A DNA stretch of 64,000 nt from Palsa-892 sp035555855. GTDB lineage: Bacteria > Pseudomonadota > Alphaproteobacteria > Rhizobiales > Xanthobacteraceae. The stretch lies in contig DATMGD010000009.1 of assembly GCA_035555855.1 (NCBI GenBank), positions 1 to 64,000 of the forward strand, in the 5' to 3' direction. The position numbers were made by a program, and so were the translations under genes. How positions within the stretch are numbered: the first letter of the stretch is position 1; each line of letters starts with the position of its first letter. The notes beneath the pieces were generated by a model. That model ran no database searches. It was given only the letters and a program-made list of their open reading frames with translations, and was not told where the DNA came from. Below are positions 8,121 to 16,634 of the stretch, piece by piece.

Positions 8121-8935
8121 CGGCCACACACTGTCCTTCATTTTCGTTTCGCCGCATCGGCGCGATGGTGCTGCGGCACTGGTATCTCCTGCGCTCGTCG
8201 TGGCCGCGGCTCTTTGAGCTGATGTACTGGCCGATGGTGCAGATGTTCATGTGGGGCTTCCTGCAACTCGGCGTCGCGCAGGCCGCAGGCGGCACCGCGA
8301 TCACGGCGACAGCGACGTTCCTCGCGGCGTTCTTTTTGTGGGATTTACTGTTTCGCGGCCAGCTCGGTTTCTCGATGTCGTTTCTCGAAGAAATGTGGGC
8401 GCGCAATCTGCCGAACCTGATGATCAGCCCGCTCAGGCCGATCGAGTTCGTGATGTCGTTGATGGCGATGAGCGTCATTCGTTTGGCCGTCGGCTTCGTG
8501 CCGGTGACGATCATGGCGATCTGGTTCTTCGGTTTTAATCTGTGGGGCCTCGGCCTCGCGCTTGCCGTCTTCTTCGCGAATCTTTTTCTCACCGCCTGGG
8601 CGATGGGCATGTTCTGCTCGGGCCTCGTGCTGCGAAACGGCATGGGCGCCGAGGGCCTGACCTGGAGCCTGATGTTCATCCTGCTGCCGCTGGCCTGCGT
8701 CTATTACCCGGTGACGACATTGCCGGGCTGGCTGCAGCCGCTCGCCTGGGCGCTGCCGCCGACTGCGGTGTTCGAGGGTATGCGGGCGCTAGTGTTGCAG
8801 CATACTTTTCGCCCGGACCTGATGATCTGGGCCTTTGCTCTCAACGCCATATGGTTTGTGGCGGGCGCTTTATCCTTCGTTTTATTGCTGCGCGGGGCCC
8901 GCAAGGCGGGTTCCCTCATCGCCGTCGGCGAGTAG
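8117..8935 (+). CDS. ABC-2 type exporter, permease subunit
   Basis: A 272-residue inner-membrane permease of the ABC-2 family with about six hydrophobic segments, for example MVQMFMWGFLQLGVAQA, TATFLAAFFLWDLLF, LGLALAVFFANLFLTAW, LMFILLPLACVYYPV and FALNAIWFVAGALSFVLLLRG. LPGWLQPLAWALPPTAVFEGMRALV is the conserved late loop of this family. It starts inside the ATPase stop codon. NodJ-like lipo-oligosaccharide exporters and drug exporters share this form. No neighbouring gene names a cargo, so the cargo is left open. Confidence 0.88.
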   Translation: MTATHCPSFSFRRIGAMVLRHWYLLRSSWPRLFELMYWPMVQMFMWGFLQLGVAQAAGGTAITATATFLAAFFLWDLLFRGQLGFSMSFLEEMWARNLPNLMISPLRPIEFVMSLMAMSVIRLAVGFVPVTIMAIWFFGFNLWGLGLALAVFFANLFLTAWAMGMFCSGLVLRNGMGAEGLTWSLMFILLPLACVYYPVTTLPGWLQPLAWALPPTAVFEGMRALVLQHTFRPDLMIWAFALNAIWFVAGALSFVLLLRGARKAGSLIAVGE

Positions 8936-8962
8936 TTCTGCGAATTATTTGCGACAGACGCA

Positions 8963-8978
8963 TTGACGTATCCGTCAA
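8963..8978. promoter_or_regulatory. 16-bp perfect dyad upstream of the PHA depolymerase
   Basis: TTGACG (8963-8968) and CGTCAA (8973-8978) are exact reverse complements around TATC. The left arm is also a good -35 hexamer, but no matching -10 lies at the right distance. It could be an operator for the depolymerase gene. Confidence 0.3.
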
Positions 8979-9069
8979 AAGCGTGGTGCACTGCAATATT
9001 CCGTTAGCCGGATGTTGGGGAACTCCGGCGATAATCAAAACGGCAATAAACGCGGGGCTGATCAAGCAC

Positions 9070-10401
9070 ATGGCAATCGGCGTTTTTGGCGACACTCCCG
9101 GCTTTCCGGGCGGAGACAATGTTCTTTCGACCCCGCTCTACTGGATGTACGAGTGGGGCAATGCCGCGCTGCAGCCTTCGCGCGCCTTCGCAGACGTCAC
9201 CAAGTTCCTGTTCCAGAACCCGCTCAATCCCTTCACGCAGACGACCTTCGGCAAATCGATGGCGGCGGCCGCCGAAGTTTACGAGCGCGCGACGCGCCGT
9301 TACGCCAAACCCGAATGGGGCATCGCCTCGACGCTGGTCGGCGGCGAGCGCGGGCCGGTGCACATCGTGCCGGTGTGGGAGCGGCCGTTCTGCCGCCTGC
9401 TGCATTTCAAGCGCGCGCTTACGCTGGCACCGCGCCGTCCGCAGCCGAAAGTGCTGATCGTCGCGCCGCTCTCAGGCCATTACGCGACGCTGCTGCGCGG
9501 CACGGTCGAGGCGTTCCTGCCCAATCACGACGTCTACGTCACCGACTGGATCGACGCACGCATGGTGCCGGCCTCGGAAGGCGCTTTCGATCTTGACGAT
9601 TACATCGATTACATCACCGGCATCTTCCATCACTTCCAGGGCGACTGTCATGTCGTCGCGGTGTGCCAGCCGGCCGTGCCGGTGCTGGCGGCCGTCGCGC
9701 TGATGGAAGCGGAGAACGATCCTTTCGTTCCGCGCTCGATGACGCTGATGGGCGGGCCGATCGACACCCGCATCAACCCGACTGCGGTGAACAAGGTCGC
9801 CGTCGAGCGCGGCATCGACTGGTTTCGCAGCCACGTCATCGCCAAGGTGCCGCCGCCGCATCCCGGTTTCGGCCGCGACGTCTATCCGGGCTTTTTGCAG
9901 CTCACCGGTTTCGTCAGCATGAACCTCGAGCGCCACCTCGACGCGCATCGCAAGCTCTTCACGAATCTCGTCAAGGGCGACGGCGACTCGGTCACCAAGC
10001 ACCAGGAATTCTACGACGAATATCTCGCGGTGATGGACCTGCCCGCCGAATATTATCTGCAAACGGTGGAAAGCGCCTTCATCCATCACGACCTGCCGAA
10101 CGGCACGATGATGCACCGGGAGAAGTCCGTCGATCTTTCAGCGATCCATCGCGTCGCGATGCTGACCGTCGAGGGCGAGAACGACGACATCTCCGGCGTC
10201 GGCCAGACCGAAGCCGCGCATGCGCTGTGCCCGAAAATTCCGGCGGCGAAGAAATCGCACTACCTGCAGCCGGGCGTCGGCCATTACGGCGTCTTCAACG
10301 GCTCGCGCTTCCGCTCCGAGATTCAGCCGCGCATCGCCGACTTCATGCTGTCAAACAATCAGCCGGCGGCAAAACCCGCCCGCCGCATGCGGCTTGCCTA
10401 A
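9070..10401 (+). CDS. phaZ: Intracellular polyhydroxyalkanoate depolymerase PhaZ
   Basis: A 443-residue intracellular depolymerase that breaks stored polyhydroxybutyrate granules to hydroxybutyrate units in the cytoplasm. The nucleophile region HVVAVCQPAVPVLA has Cys199 in place of the usual lipase-box serine, as in the intracellular PhaZ type. RPQPKVLIVAPLSGHYATLLRG and TVEGENDDISGVGQT match conserved blocks, and a late HYLQPGVGHYGVF supplies the probable catalytic histidine. The family start is uncertain: ATG 9145 (MYEWGNAAL) would give 418 residues, but the preceding residues look coding and end in STPLYW, so ATG 9070 is chosen. No signal peptide is present, which fits an intracellular enzyme. 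Confidence 0.9.
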   Translation: MAIGVFGDTPGFPGGDNVLSTPLYWMYEWGNAALQPSRAFADVTKFLFQNPLNPFTQTTFGKSMAAAAEVYERATRRYAKPEWGIASTLVGGERGPVHIVPVWERPFCRLLHFKRALTLAPRRPQPKVLIVAPLSGHYATLLRGTVEAFLPNHDVYVTDWIDARMVPASEGAFDLDDYIDYITGIFHHFQGDCHVVAVCQPAVPVLAAVALMEAENDPFVPRSMTLMGGPIDTRINPTAVNKVAVERGIDWFRSHVIAKVPPPHPGFGRDVYPGFLQLTGFVSMNLERHLDAHRKLFTNLVKGDGDSVTKHQEFYDEYLAVMDLPAEYYLQTVESAFIHHDLPNGTMMHREKSVDLSAIHRVAMLTVEGENDDISGVGQTEAAHALCPKIPAAKKSHYLQPGVGHYGVFNGSRFRSEIQPRIADFMLSNNQPAAKPARRMRLA

Positions 10402-10450
10402 GCGCCGCATCTCGCCTTGCCTAGGCGGAACTGATTCGCGAGCGTGACGA

Positions 10451-11221
10451 ATGCGGCTGCACTTCCGCTTCTTTCGCGGGCAAGCGCCCGCCTCAAAATC
10501 CGACAGCGAGCTCGATCACCTGATGATCGCGGGCGACGGCGAGCCTTACCGCATCGAGCTGCGGCGCCACGCCGCGGCGCGGCGCTATACGCTGCGGGTG
10601 CGCGAAACGAGCCGCGATATCGTGCTGACGATACCGCCGCGCGGCAGCCTGCGGCAGGCGAAAAGTTTTGCCGAAAAGAATGTCGGCTGGATCGCGGCAA
10701 GGCTAAAGCGTCTGCCGGGACCGATTGCATTCGTCGACGGCGCGACGATCCCGCTGCGCGGTGAACCGCACAAGATCGTGCATCGCGGAAACGCACGCGG
10801 CACAGTGTGGATCGAGGCGGACGAAAACGGGTTACTGCTTTGCGTCGCCGGCAATGAGCAGCACATCGCCCGGCGTCTTCGCGATTTTCTCAAAAGCGAA
10901 GCCAAGCGCGATCTCATCGCGGCGAGCCGCAAATATGCCGCGCTCCTCGGCGTCACCATCCGTTCGGTTTCGGTGCGCGATACGGCGAGCCGCTGGGGCT
11001 CGTGCTCCTATCAAGGCGCGCTGTCTTATTCGTGGCGGCTCATCTTCGCGCCGCCGTTCGTGCTCGATTATCTCGCTGCGCATGAGCTTGCGCACCGGCT
11101 GGAGCTCAACCATTCGAAGCGTTACTGGAAGATCGTCGATAGCGTCTTCCCCGAGCGCAAGCGCGCCGAAAGCTGGTTGCGCGCGAACGGCGCGCAACTG
11201 CATCGTTACGGTGTAAATTAG
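10451..11221 (+). CDS. YgjP-type (DUF45) zinc metallopeptidase
   Basis: A 256-residue protein with the YgjP-like metallopeptidase domain. Seen near the C-terminus: the zinc motif HELAHRLELNHSKRYW (HExxH plus a following histidine) and before it DTASRWGSCSYQGALSYSWRL, which is the family's RWGSC block. The N-terminal half carries the paired basic strands RRYTLRVRE and IVLTIPPRG typical of this family. No signal peptide or membrane helix is seen, so a cytoplasmic location is likely. Relatives often sit beside restriction genes, but here it stands between phaZ and a penicillin-binding protein. It overlaps the convergent pbp gene by four bases. The physiological substrate is unknown. Confidence 0.9.
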   Translation: MRLHFRFFRGQAPASKSDSELDHLMIAGDGEPYRIELRRHAAARRYTLRVRETSRDIVLTIPPRGSLRQAKSFAEKNVGWIAARLKRLPGPIAFVDGATIPLRGEPHKIVHRGNARGTVWIEADENGLLLCVAGNEQHIARRLRDFLKSEAKRDLIAASRKYAALLGVTIRSVSVRDTASRWGSCSYQGALSYSWRLIFAPPFVLDYLAAHELAHRLELNHSKRYWKIVDSVFPERKRAESWLRANGAQLHRYGVN

Positions 11222-13464
11222 CGCCCGCCGAACAGCGCACCGAACAATTGCGAGAATGGATTTTCCTCGCGGCGCGGCTGCGCCTGTTGCGGGCCGCCGC
11301 CGACACTGCCCGGCGGCAGCATGCCGCCGCCCTGTTGCGGATAGCCTTGCGGCGGATAGCCTTGTCCTTGCGGATACTGCTGCGGGTACTGTTGGGCCTG
11401 CGGCGCCATCGGCGTCGGGTTCTGTGCCCAGCCCGCGCCGGCATAAAGATTGGTGCCCGGCAGATCGACCTCCGGCACATTCTGATGTGCGACACGCATG
11501 AAACGGTTCCAGATCTCGACCGGGAGCCCGCCGCCGGTCGCCTTCTTCGTCGGCGAAGAATCGTCGTTGCCGAGCCAGATGCCGGTGACCATGTGACCGG
11601 TGTAACCGACGAACCAGGCGTCGCGATAATCTTGGCTCGTGCCGGTCTTGCCGGCGGCAGGCCAGCCGGGGATCGACGCGCGGCGCGCCGTACCGGTGAG
11701 CAGCGTCTCCTGCATCATGCGGTTCATCATCGCGACATAAGGCAGTGCCACGACGCGGCCGGAACCTGAGACGTTTCTCGCATAAAGCACCTTATTCTTC
11801 TCGCCGCGCACACGCTCGATAACATGCGGCAGCGCCGCGATGCCGCCATTGGCGAACGGCACATAAGCACCGACAAGTTCGAGCGGCGTTACCTCCGAAG
11901 TACCGAGCGCGATCGACGGATTCGCTTCAAGGGGCGAAGCGATGCCGAGGCGGCGCGCGGTCTTGACGACATTCGCCGGGCCGACTTCGAGCGTAAGACG
12001 AACAGAAACCGTGTTCAGTGAGTTGGCAAGCGCCTGCGTCAGCGTCACCGGGCCCATGTACTGATGCGTATAGTTCGTCGGCTTCCAGCCCTTGAGCTGG
12101 ATCGGCGCATCGTCGCGCACGCTGTCGGGCGTTAGCCCGCGTTCGAGCGCGGTGAGATACACGAATGGCTTGAAGGATGAACCCGGCTGGCGATGGGCCG
12201 AGACGGCGCGGTTGAACTGGCTTTCGCTGTAATTGCGGCCGCCGACCAGCGCGCGCACCGCGCCCGTGGTGTCGATGGCGACCAGTGCGCCCTGTGTCAC
12301 ACCGTAGCGATCGCCCTTGTGCGCGAGCTCATCGGCAAGCGCCTTTTCCGCGACCGCCTGCAGCGCGGGGTCGATCGTCGTCTGCACGGTGACGTCGGTG
12401 TCGAAACGGCCGACATAGTCGTTCAAGGAATCCATCACCCAATCGGCGACATAGGCGATCGAGCCGGGGCCGGTTTCCTTGCTGATCGCGATGCGCTGGA
12501 TATGCGCGGACTTCGCCATCGCCTGCGAGATGAAGCCGCCGTCGGCCATCGCCGCGAGCACGAGTTCGGCGCGCTCGCGCGCGAGTTTCGGATTGCGTGT
12601 CGGCGCCAAACGTGACGGCGCTTTGACGAGGCCCGCGAGCATCGCGGCCTCGGCGAGCGTCACGTTGCGTGCGGATTTACCGAAGTAGCGTTGCGAAGCC
12701 GCTTCGACGCCGTAGGCGCCGGCACCGAAATAAACCCGGTTGAGATATAGCTCGAGGATCTGGTTCTTGGAGTATTTCGCCTCTAACCCGAGCGCGAGGA
12801 TCACCTCGTCGATCTTACGCGATAGTGTGCGCTCCTGGGTGAGGAACAAATTTTTGGCGAGCTGCTGCGTCAGCGTCGAGCCTCCTTCGCGCACGCCGCG
12901 ATGCAAAAGGTTCGTCACCACCGCGCGCGAAAGGCCAATCGGATCGAGGCCGAAATGCTGGTAGAACCGGCGGTCTTCAATCGCGACAAACGCTTTTGGC
13001 AAATACGGTGGCAATGCTTTCAAAGGCACCGCCGCGCCGCCCATGTCGCCGCGCACGGCGATCGTTTTGCCGTCGATGCCGAGGATCGTGATAGTCGGCG
13101 GACGCTTCGGCACGACGAGCGAATTGATCGGCGGCAGCTTCATCATGTGCCAGCCGATCAGCGCCGCGAGCGCAATCGCCGCCCACACACCGGCGACGAA
13201 GCACCAATATATAAGTGTACGGATATTGCCGCGGAATTTGCCGCCGGATCTGCCGCGCGATTTTTCGCGCGTGCCGCGCTCGCGGGATTTTTTCGGCTTG
13301 CGCAGTTTCGGCGCGGATGGTTTCGGCGGCACCTCGCGTTGCGGGCGCTCCGCTTCGACATTGCCGCCGGCGCGGTCGTCCGGCGACAGGCGCACGCCAT
13401 GCAACGAGCCATGCGTGCCGAGAACTGGCTCGCGGCGCTTGCTGTCCTGTCTGCCCCAAACCAT
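11218..13464 (-). CDS. Class A penicillin-binding protein (PBP1A family transglycosylase/transpeptidase)
   Basis: A 748-residue bifunctional peptidoglycan synthase anchored in the inner membrane. A very basic cytoplasmic N-terminus (rich in Arg/Lys/Pro) precedes one membrane helix near residues 80-105. The GT51 transglycosylase block AFVAIEDRRFYQHFGLDP gives the catalytic glutamate near 160, followed by EGGSTLTQQLAKNL. The transpeptidase has PGSSFKPF (SxxK, near 428), ANSLN (SxN) and AGKTGTSQDYRDAWF (KTG, near 604). The last 60 residues are unusual, Gln/Pro/Gly/Tyr-rich with repeated QQYPQ and GYPPQ units, probably a disordered periplasmic tail. ATG 13464 is chosen; longer in-frame starts add a region without domain features. 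Confidence 0.93.
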   Translation of the reverse strand: MVWGRQDSKRREPVLGTHGSLHGVRLSPDDRAGGNVEAERPQREVPPKPSAPKLRKPKKSRERGTREKSRGRSGGKFRGNIRTLIYWCFVAGVWAAIALAALIGWHMMKLPPINSLVVPKRPPTITILGIDGKTIAVRGDMGGAAVPLKALPPYLPKAFVAIEDRRFYQHFGLDPIGLSRAVVTNLLHRGVREGGSTLTQQLAKNLFLTQERTLSRKIDEVILALGLEAKYSKNQILELYLNRVYFGAGAYGVEAASQRYFGKSARNVTLAEAAMLAGLVKAPSRLAPTRNPKLARERAELVLAAMADGGFISQAMAKSAHIQRIAISKETGPGSIAYVADWVMDSLNDYVGRFDTDVTVQTTIDPALQAVAEKALADELAHKGDRYGVTQGALVAIDTTGAVRALVGGRNYSESQFNRAVSAHRQPGSSFKPFVYLTALERGLTPDSVRDDAPIQLKGWKPTNYTHQYMGPVTLTQALANSLNTVSVRLTLEVGPANVVKTARRLGIASPLEANPSIALGTSEVTPLELVGAYVPFANGGIAALPHVIERVRGEKNKVLYARNVSGSGRVVALPYVAMMNRMMQETLLTGTARRASIPGWPAAGKTGTSQDYRDAWFVGYTGHMVTGIWLGNDDSSPTKKATGGGLPVEIWNRFMRVAHQNVPEVDLPGTNLYAGAGWAQNPTPMAPQAQQYPQQYPQGQGYPPQGYPQQGGGMLPPGSVGGGPQQAQPRREENPFSQLFGALFGGR

Positions 13465-13543
13465 AGCTTCGCATCCCGCAGAACCGCACAGCCTGCACGG
13501 CCTTACCGTTAAGCAGATGTAAATGCGGCGATTTAAAGCGTGG

Positions 13544-16357
13544 TTAAGCGCGCTCGCGCGCGGTTTTGGCGCGTTTCGTGGGCTTTGCCGCAGCACCTCG
13601 CGCGTCGAAAAGCTGCGTCAGCGCCTTGCGAATCGCATTCGTCGCGGACCCCGAGCGGATCTTCCCGCCGGTGAGATCGGTCACATAGAAGACGTCGACG
13701 GCGCGCTCGCCGAAGGTCGCGACGTGCGCCGAGGCGATGTTGAGGTTGAGGCGCGAGAGCGTGTTGGTGAGATCGTACAAGAGCCCCGGCCGGTCGAGGC
13801 CGGTGACTTCGATGACGCTGTAACGGTTCGACCACAGATTGTTGATTGCGACTTCCGGCACGACGCTGAACGCGGTGTGGCGGCTCTCGCCGCGCTGGGC
13901 GACGACTTCGGGCAGCCGCACTTCGCCCTTGAGTGCGCGCTCGATGCCCTCGGCAATGCGCGCGACGCGGCGCTCCTCGTCCTCGTCGCGGTCGAACTTG
14001 CGCGAAATCGAAATCGTATCGAGTGCGAGGCCGTCGGTGGTGGTGAAAATTTGGGCGTCGACGATGTTGCCGCCCGCGAGCGCGCAAGCGCCGGCGATGC
14101 TGGAGAGCAAGCGCGGATGATCCTGCGCCAATATCGTGAGTTCGGTAACGCCGCGCGAAGCGTCGATGCGCGCCGACGTCGCGAGCGAGCGATTATCGCG
14201 CTCGGCGGCGGCGATGAAATGCGCGTCCGCCACCTTGCGCGCAACATCCACCTTCAGCCAGTAAGGCGGGTAGTGGCGGGTGATATAGCGATCTAACTGC
14301 TCGGCGTTCCAGTCGGGCATCGCCGCGCGGAACTCGCTTTGCGCGAACTCGATGCGGCGCGCGCGATCGACCTCGGAGAAGCCGCCGGTGAGCGTCGGCT
14401 CGGTTTCGTAATAGAGATTTTTCAGGAGCTGCGACTTCCAGCCGTTCCACACGCCGGGGCCGACGGCGCGGATGTCGGCGGTGGTGAGAATAAGAAGAAG
14501 CTTGAGACGTTCGAGATTCTGCACCACCGCCGCAAAATCCTCGATCGTTTTGCGGTCGGAAAGATCGCGCGACTGGGCGATCGTCGACATCGTGAGATGC
14601 TGCTCGATCAGCCAGCTCACGGTTTCGGTCTCAGCGGCGTTGAGGCCGAAGCGCGGGCAGAGCTTCCTCGCAACGCGCGCGCCGGCAATCGAATGATCTT
14701 CCGGGCGGCCTTTGGCGATGTCGTGCAAGAACAGGCTGACGTACAAAATGGTGCGGTTCTTGATGCCCGGCATCAATTCATTGGCGAGACCGTTCTCGGG
14801 GTTGCCGCCATGCTCGATCTCGGACAGCACGCCAATGCAACGCAGGAGATGTTCGTCGACGGTGTAGTGATGATAGAGATTGAACTGCATCATCGCGACG
14901 ACATGGCCGAATTCCGGCACGAAGCGTCCCAGCACGCCGGTTTCGTTCATCTTGCGCAGCACGGTTTCGGGTGTGTTGCGCGAGGTGAGAATGTCGAGAA
15001 ACAGCCGGTTTGCCTCGCTATCTTCGCGTACTTCGCTGTCGATCAGCTTCAAGGACCGGCGCGTCAGCCGCAGCATGTCGGGATGCAGGTCGAGATCCTC
15101 GCGTCCCGCGATATGGAACATGCGGATGAGATTGACCGGGTCGCGCTCGAAGGCCTTTTCGCTCGCGACATTGAGGCGGCCGTTGTCGATAACGAAGCCA
15201 GGCGCATCCTTGATCGGCCGCGCATGACGGCGTGTCAGGCGCACGAAGGCGCGCGCGAGCCGCGGCGCGACCTTGGCGTGAATCTCCTCGAGCGCCGCGC
15301 ATAGAATGGCGGTGAGATCGCCGACATCTTTCGCGACAAGGAAATAGTGCTTCATGAAGCGTTCGACGTCGCGCAGGCCGGGATGCTCGGTGTAGCCGAG
15401 GCGCTTGGCCATATCGTTCTGCACTTCGAAGTTCAGCCGCTCCTCGGCGCGGCCAGCGAGAAAATGCAGATTGCAGCGCACCGACCACAGAAAATCGCCA
15501 CAGCGGAGAAACAGCGCGTATTCCGCTTTGGTGAAGACGCCTTTCTCGACCAATTCGTGCAGGCTACGCACGCGATAGACATATTTTGCGATCCAGAACA
15601 GCGTGTGGAGATCGCGCAAGCCGCCCTTGCCGTCTTTCACGTTCGGCTCGACGAGATAACGCGATTGCCCGGCGCGCTTGTGGCGCTCGTCGCGCTCGGC
15701 GAGTTTCGCCGCAACGAAATCGGCGGCAGTGCCCTGCACGATGTCGCGGTCGAAACGCGTAACGAGTTCGTTGAACAACGTTTCGTCGCCGGTGATAAGC
15801 CGCGCTTCGAGAATCGTCGTGCGGATCGTCATGTCGGCGCGCGCCTGCCGGATGCACTCGTCAACTGAACGCGTGGCGTGACCTACCTTCAGCCCCATAT
15901 CCCAAAGCGCATAGAGAATCGCCTCGGCGACGCTCTCGCCCCAGGCGGTCTGCTTGTAGGGAAGGATAAAGAGGAGATCGATGTCGGAGCCCGGCGCGAG
16001 CAGACCGCGGCCGTAGCCGCCGACCGCGACCACCGCCATGCGTTCGCTCGCCGACGGATTGGACGAGCGATAGAGCACGCCGGTCGCGAACTCGTAGGCA
16101 AGCTGGATGATGACATCCACCAGGCGCGACAGCCGCTCGGCGCAGGCCGTGCCGTGACCGTCTTCGAGCAATAATTCTTCGGAGCGCTTCCTGCCCTCAT
16201 TGAGGGCGCGCTTCATGCACTGCGCGAAGGCGATGCGCATGTCGCTATCGCGACCCTCATGCTCCTTGCGCAATGCGTCGATCTCGGCCTTGAGCACCGG
16301 AAGATCGAACAACTCCCGAGTGGCGGGGGCGGAGCGTGAGCGGGCGGCAGTCGGCAT
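13544..16357 (-). CDS. glnD: Bifunctional uridylyltransferase/uridylyl-removing enzyme GlnD
   Basis: A 937-residue nitrogen-sensing enzyme that uridylylates PII proteins when glutamine is low and removes the UMP when it is high, so steering glutamine synthetase and nitrogen control. Domains in order: a nucleotidyltransferase with VGGYGRGLLAPGSDIDLLF (catalytic Asp125/Asp127), a PII-uridylyl linker with VKDGKGGLRDLHTLFWIA, an HD hydrolase with LFLHDIAKGRPEDH (near residue 540), and two C-terminal ACT domains (near 735-810 and 845-910), the glutamine sensors. Length and domain order are complete. It is divergent from the ABC importer operon and 79 bases upstream of the penicillin-binding protein. 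Confidence 0.97.
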   Translation of the reverse strand: MPTAARSRSAPATRELFDLPVLKAEIDALRKEHEGRDSDMRIAFAQCMKRALNEGRKRSEELLLEDGHGTACAERLSRLVDVIIQLAYEFATGVLYRSSNPSASERMAVVAVGGYGRGLLAPGSDIDLLFILPYKQTAWGESVAEAILYALWDMGLKVGHATRSVDECIRQARADMTIRTTILEARLITGDETLFNELVTRFDRDIVQGTAADFVAAKLAERDERHKRAGQSRYLVEPNVKDGKGGLRDLHTLFWIAKYVYRVRSLHELVEKGVFTKAEYALFLRCGDFLWSVRCNLHFLAGRAEERLNFEVQNDMAKRLGYTEHPGLRDVERFMKHYFLVAKDVGDLTAILCAALEEIHAKVAPRLARAFVRLTRRHARPIKDAPGFVIDNGRLNVASEKAFERDPVNLIRMFHIAGREDLDLHPDMLRLTRRSLKLIDSEVREDSEANRLFLDILTSRNTPETVLRKMNETGVLGRFVPEFGHVVAMMQFNLYHHYTVDEHLLRCIGVLSEIEHGGNPENGLANELMPGIKNRTILYVSLFLHDIAKGRPEDHSIAGARVARKLCPRFGLNAAETETVSWLIEQHLTMSTIAQSRDLSDRKTIEDFAAVVQNLERLKLLLILTTADIRAVGPGVWNGWKSQLLKNLYYETEPTLTGGFSEVDRARRIEFAQSEFRAAMPDWNAEQLDRYITRHYPPYWLKVDVARKVADAHFIAAAERDNRSLATSARIDASRGVTELTILAQDHPRLLSSIAGACALAGGNIVDAQIFTTTDGLALDTISISRKFDRDEDEERRVARIAEGIERALKGEVRLPEVVAQRGESRHTAFSVVPEVAINNLWSNRYSVIEVTGLDRPGLLYDLTNTLSRLNLNIASAHVATFGERAVDVFYVTDLTGGKIRSGSATNAIRKALTQLFDARGAAAKPTKRAKTARERA

Positions 16358-16503
16358 GCAACAAAGGGCCTTTGGCAGCAGCGGGGGAATTGCGCGAGCA
16401 GGCTTTGGTTTCGCACGTTATGGCATGAAGGCGCGAGGGCGGGCGTGCTGGAAGAAGCGGCAAAGCGCAGCATAAGCCATAATTAAATTGTAAAATAATA
16501 CTA

Positions 16504-16532
16504 TTGACAATAATTTTTTGGTCTTTGATGAT
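16504..16532 (+). promoter_or_regulatory. Possible promoter of the ABC importer operon in an AT-rich gap
   Basis: A perfect TTGACA (16504-16509) is followed after 17 bases by GATGAT (16527-16532), a four-of-six -10 match. It lies in an AT-rich block (16470-16530) between glnD and the divergent importer, unlike the GC-rich surroundings. The 277-base gap 16358-16634 holds no other convincing gene. Confidence 0.45.
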
Positions 16533-16598
16533 TTGGCCGATTACAGATGCGTTTTTGGTCTTCAAGCCTCAAGCGCTTTCACCCATCACGGCCGCGTT

Positions 16599-16610
16599 GG
16601 AGTGCACTCC
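16599..16610. promoter_or_regulatory. 12-bp perfect palindrome before the importer operon
   Basis: GGAGTGCACTCC is exactly self-complementary and lies 24 bases before the ATG of the substrate-binding protein, downstream of the proposed promoter. Position and symmetry fit an operator for a dimeric repressor. The regulator is unknown. Confidence 0.35.
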
Positions 16611-16634
16611 GACCCCGTCAATCGGAGCCCTCTC

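Noticed and set aside
8542..9069. A long N-terminal extension of the PHA depolymerase frame back to 8542.
   Set aside because: It overlaps the ABC permease in another frame and has no similarity to the PhaZ family; the frame is open only because of G+C bias.
13465..13596. A 44-residue N-terminal extension of the penicillin-binding protein.
   Set aside because: It overlaps the end of glnD, contains an isolated cysteine-rich stretch and no conserved element; ATG 13464 gives the expected cytoplasmic tail.
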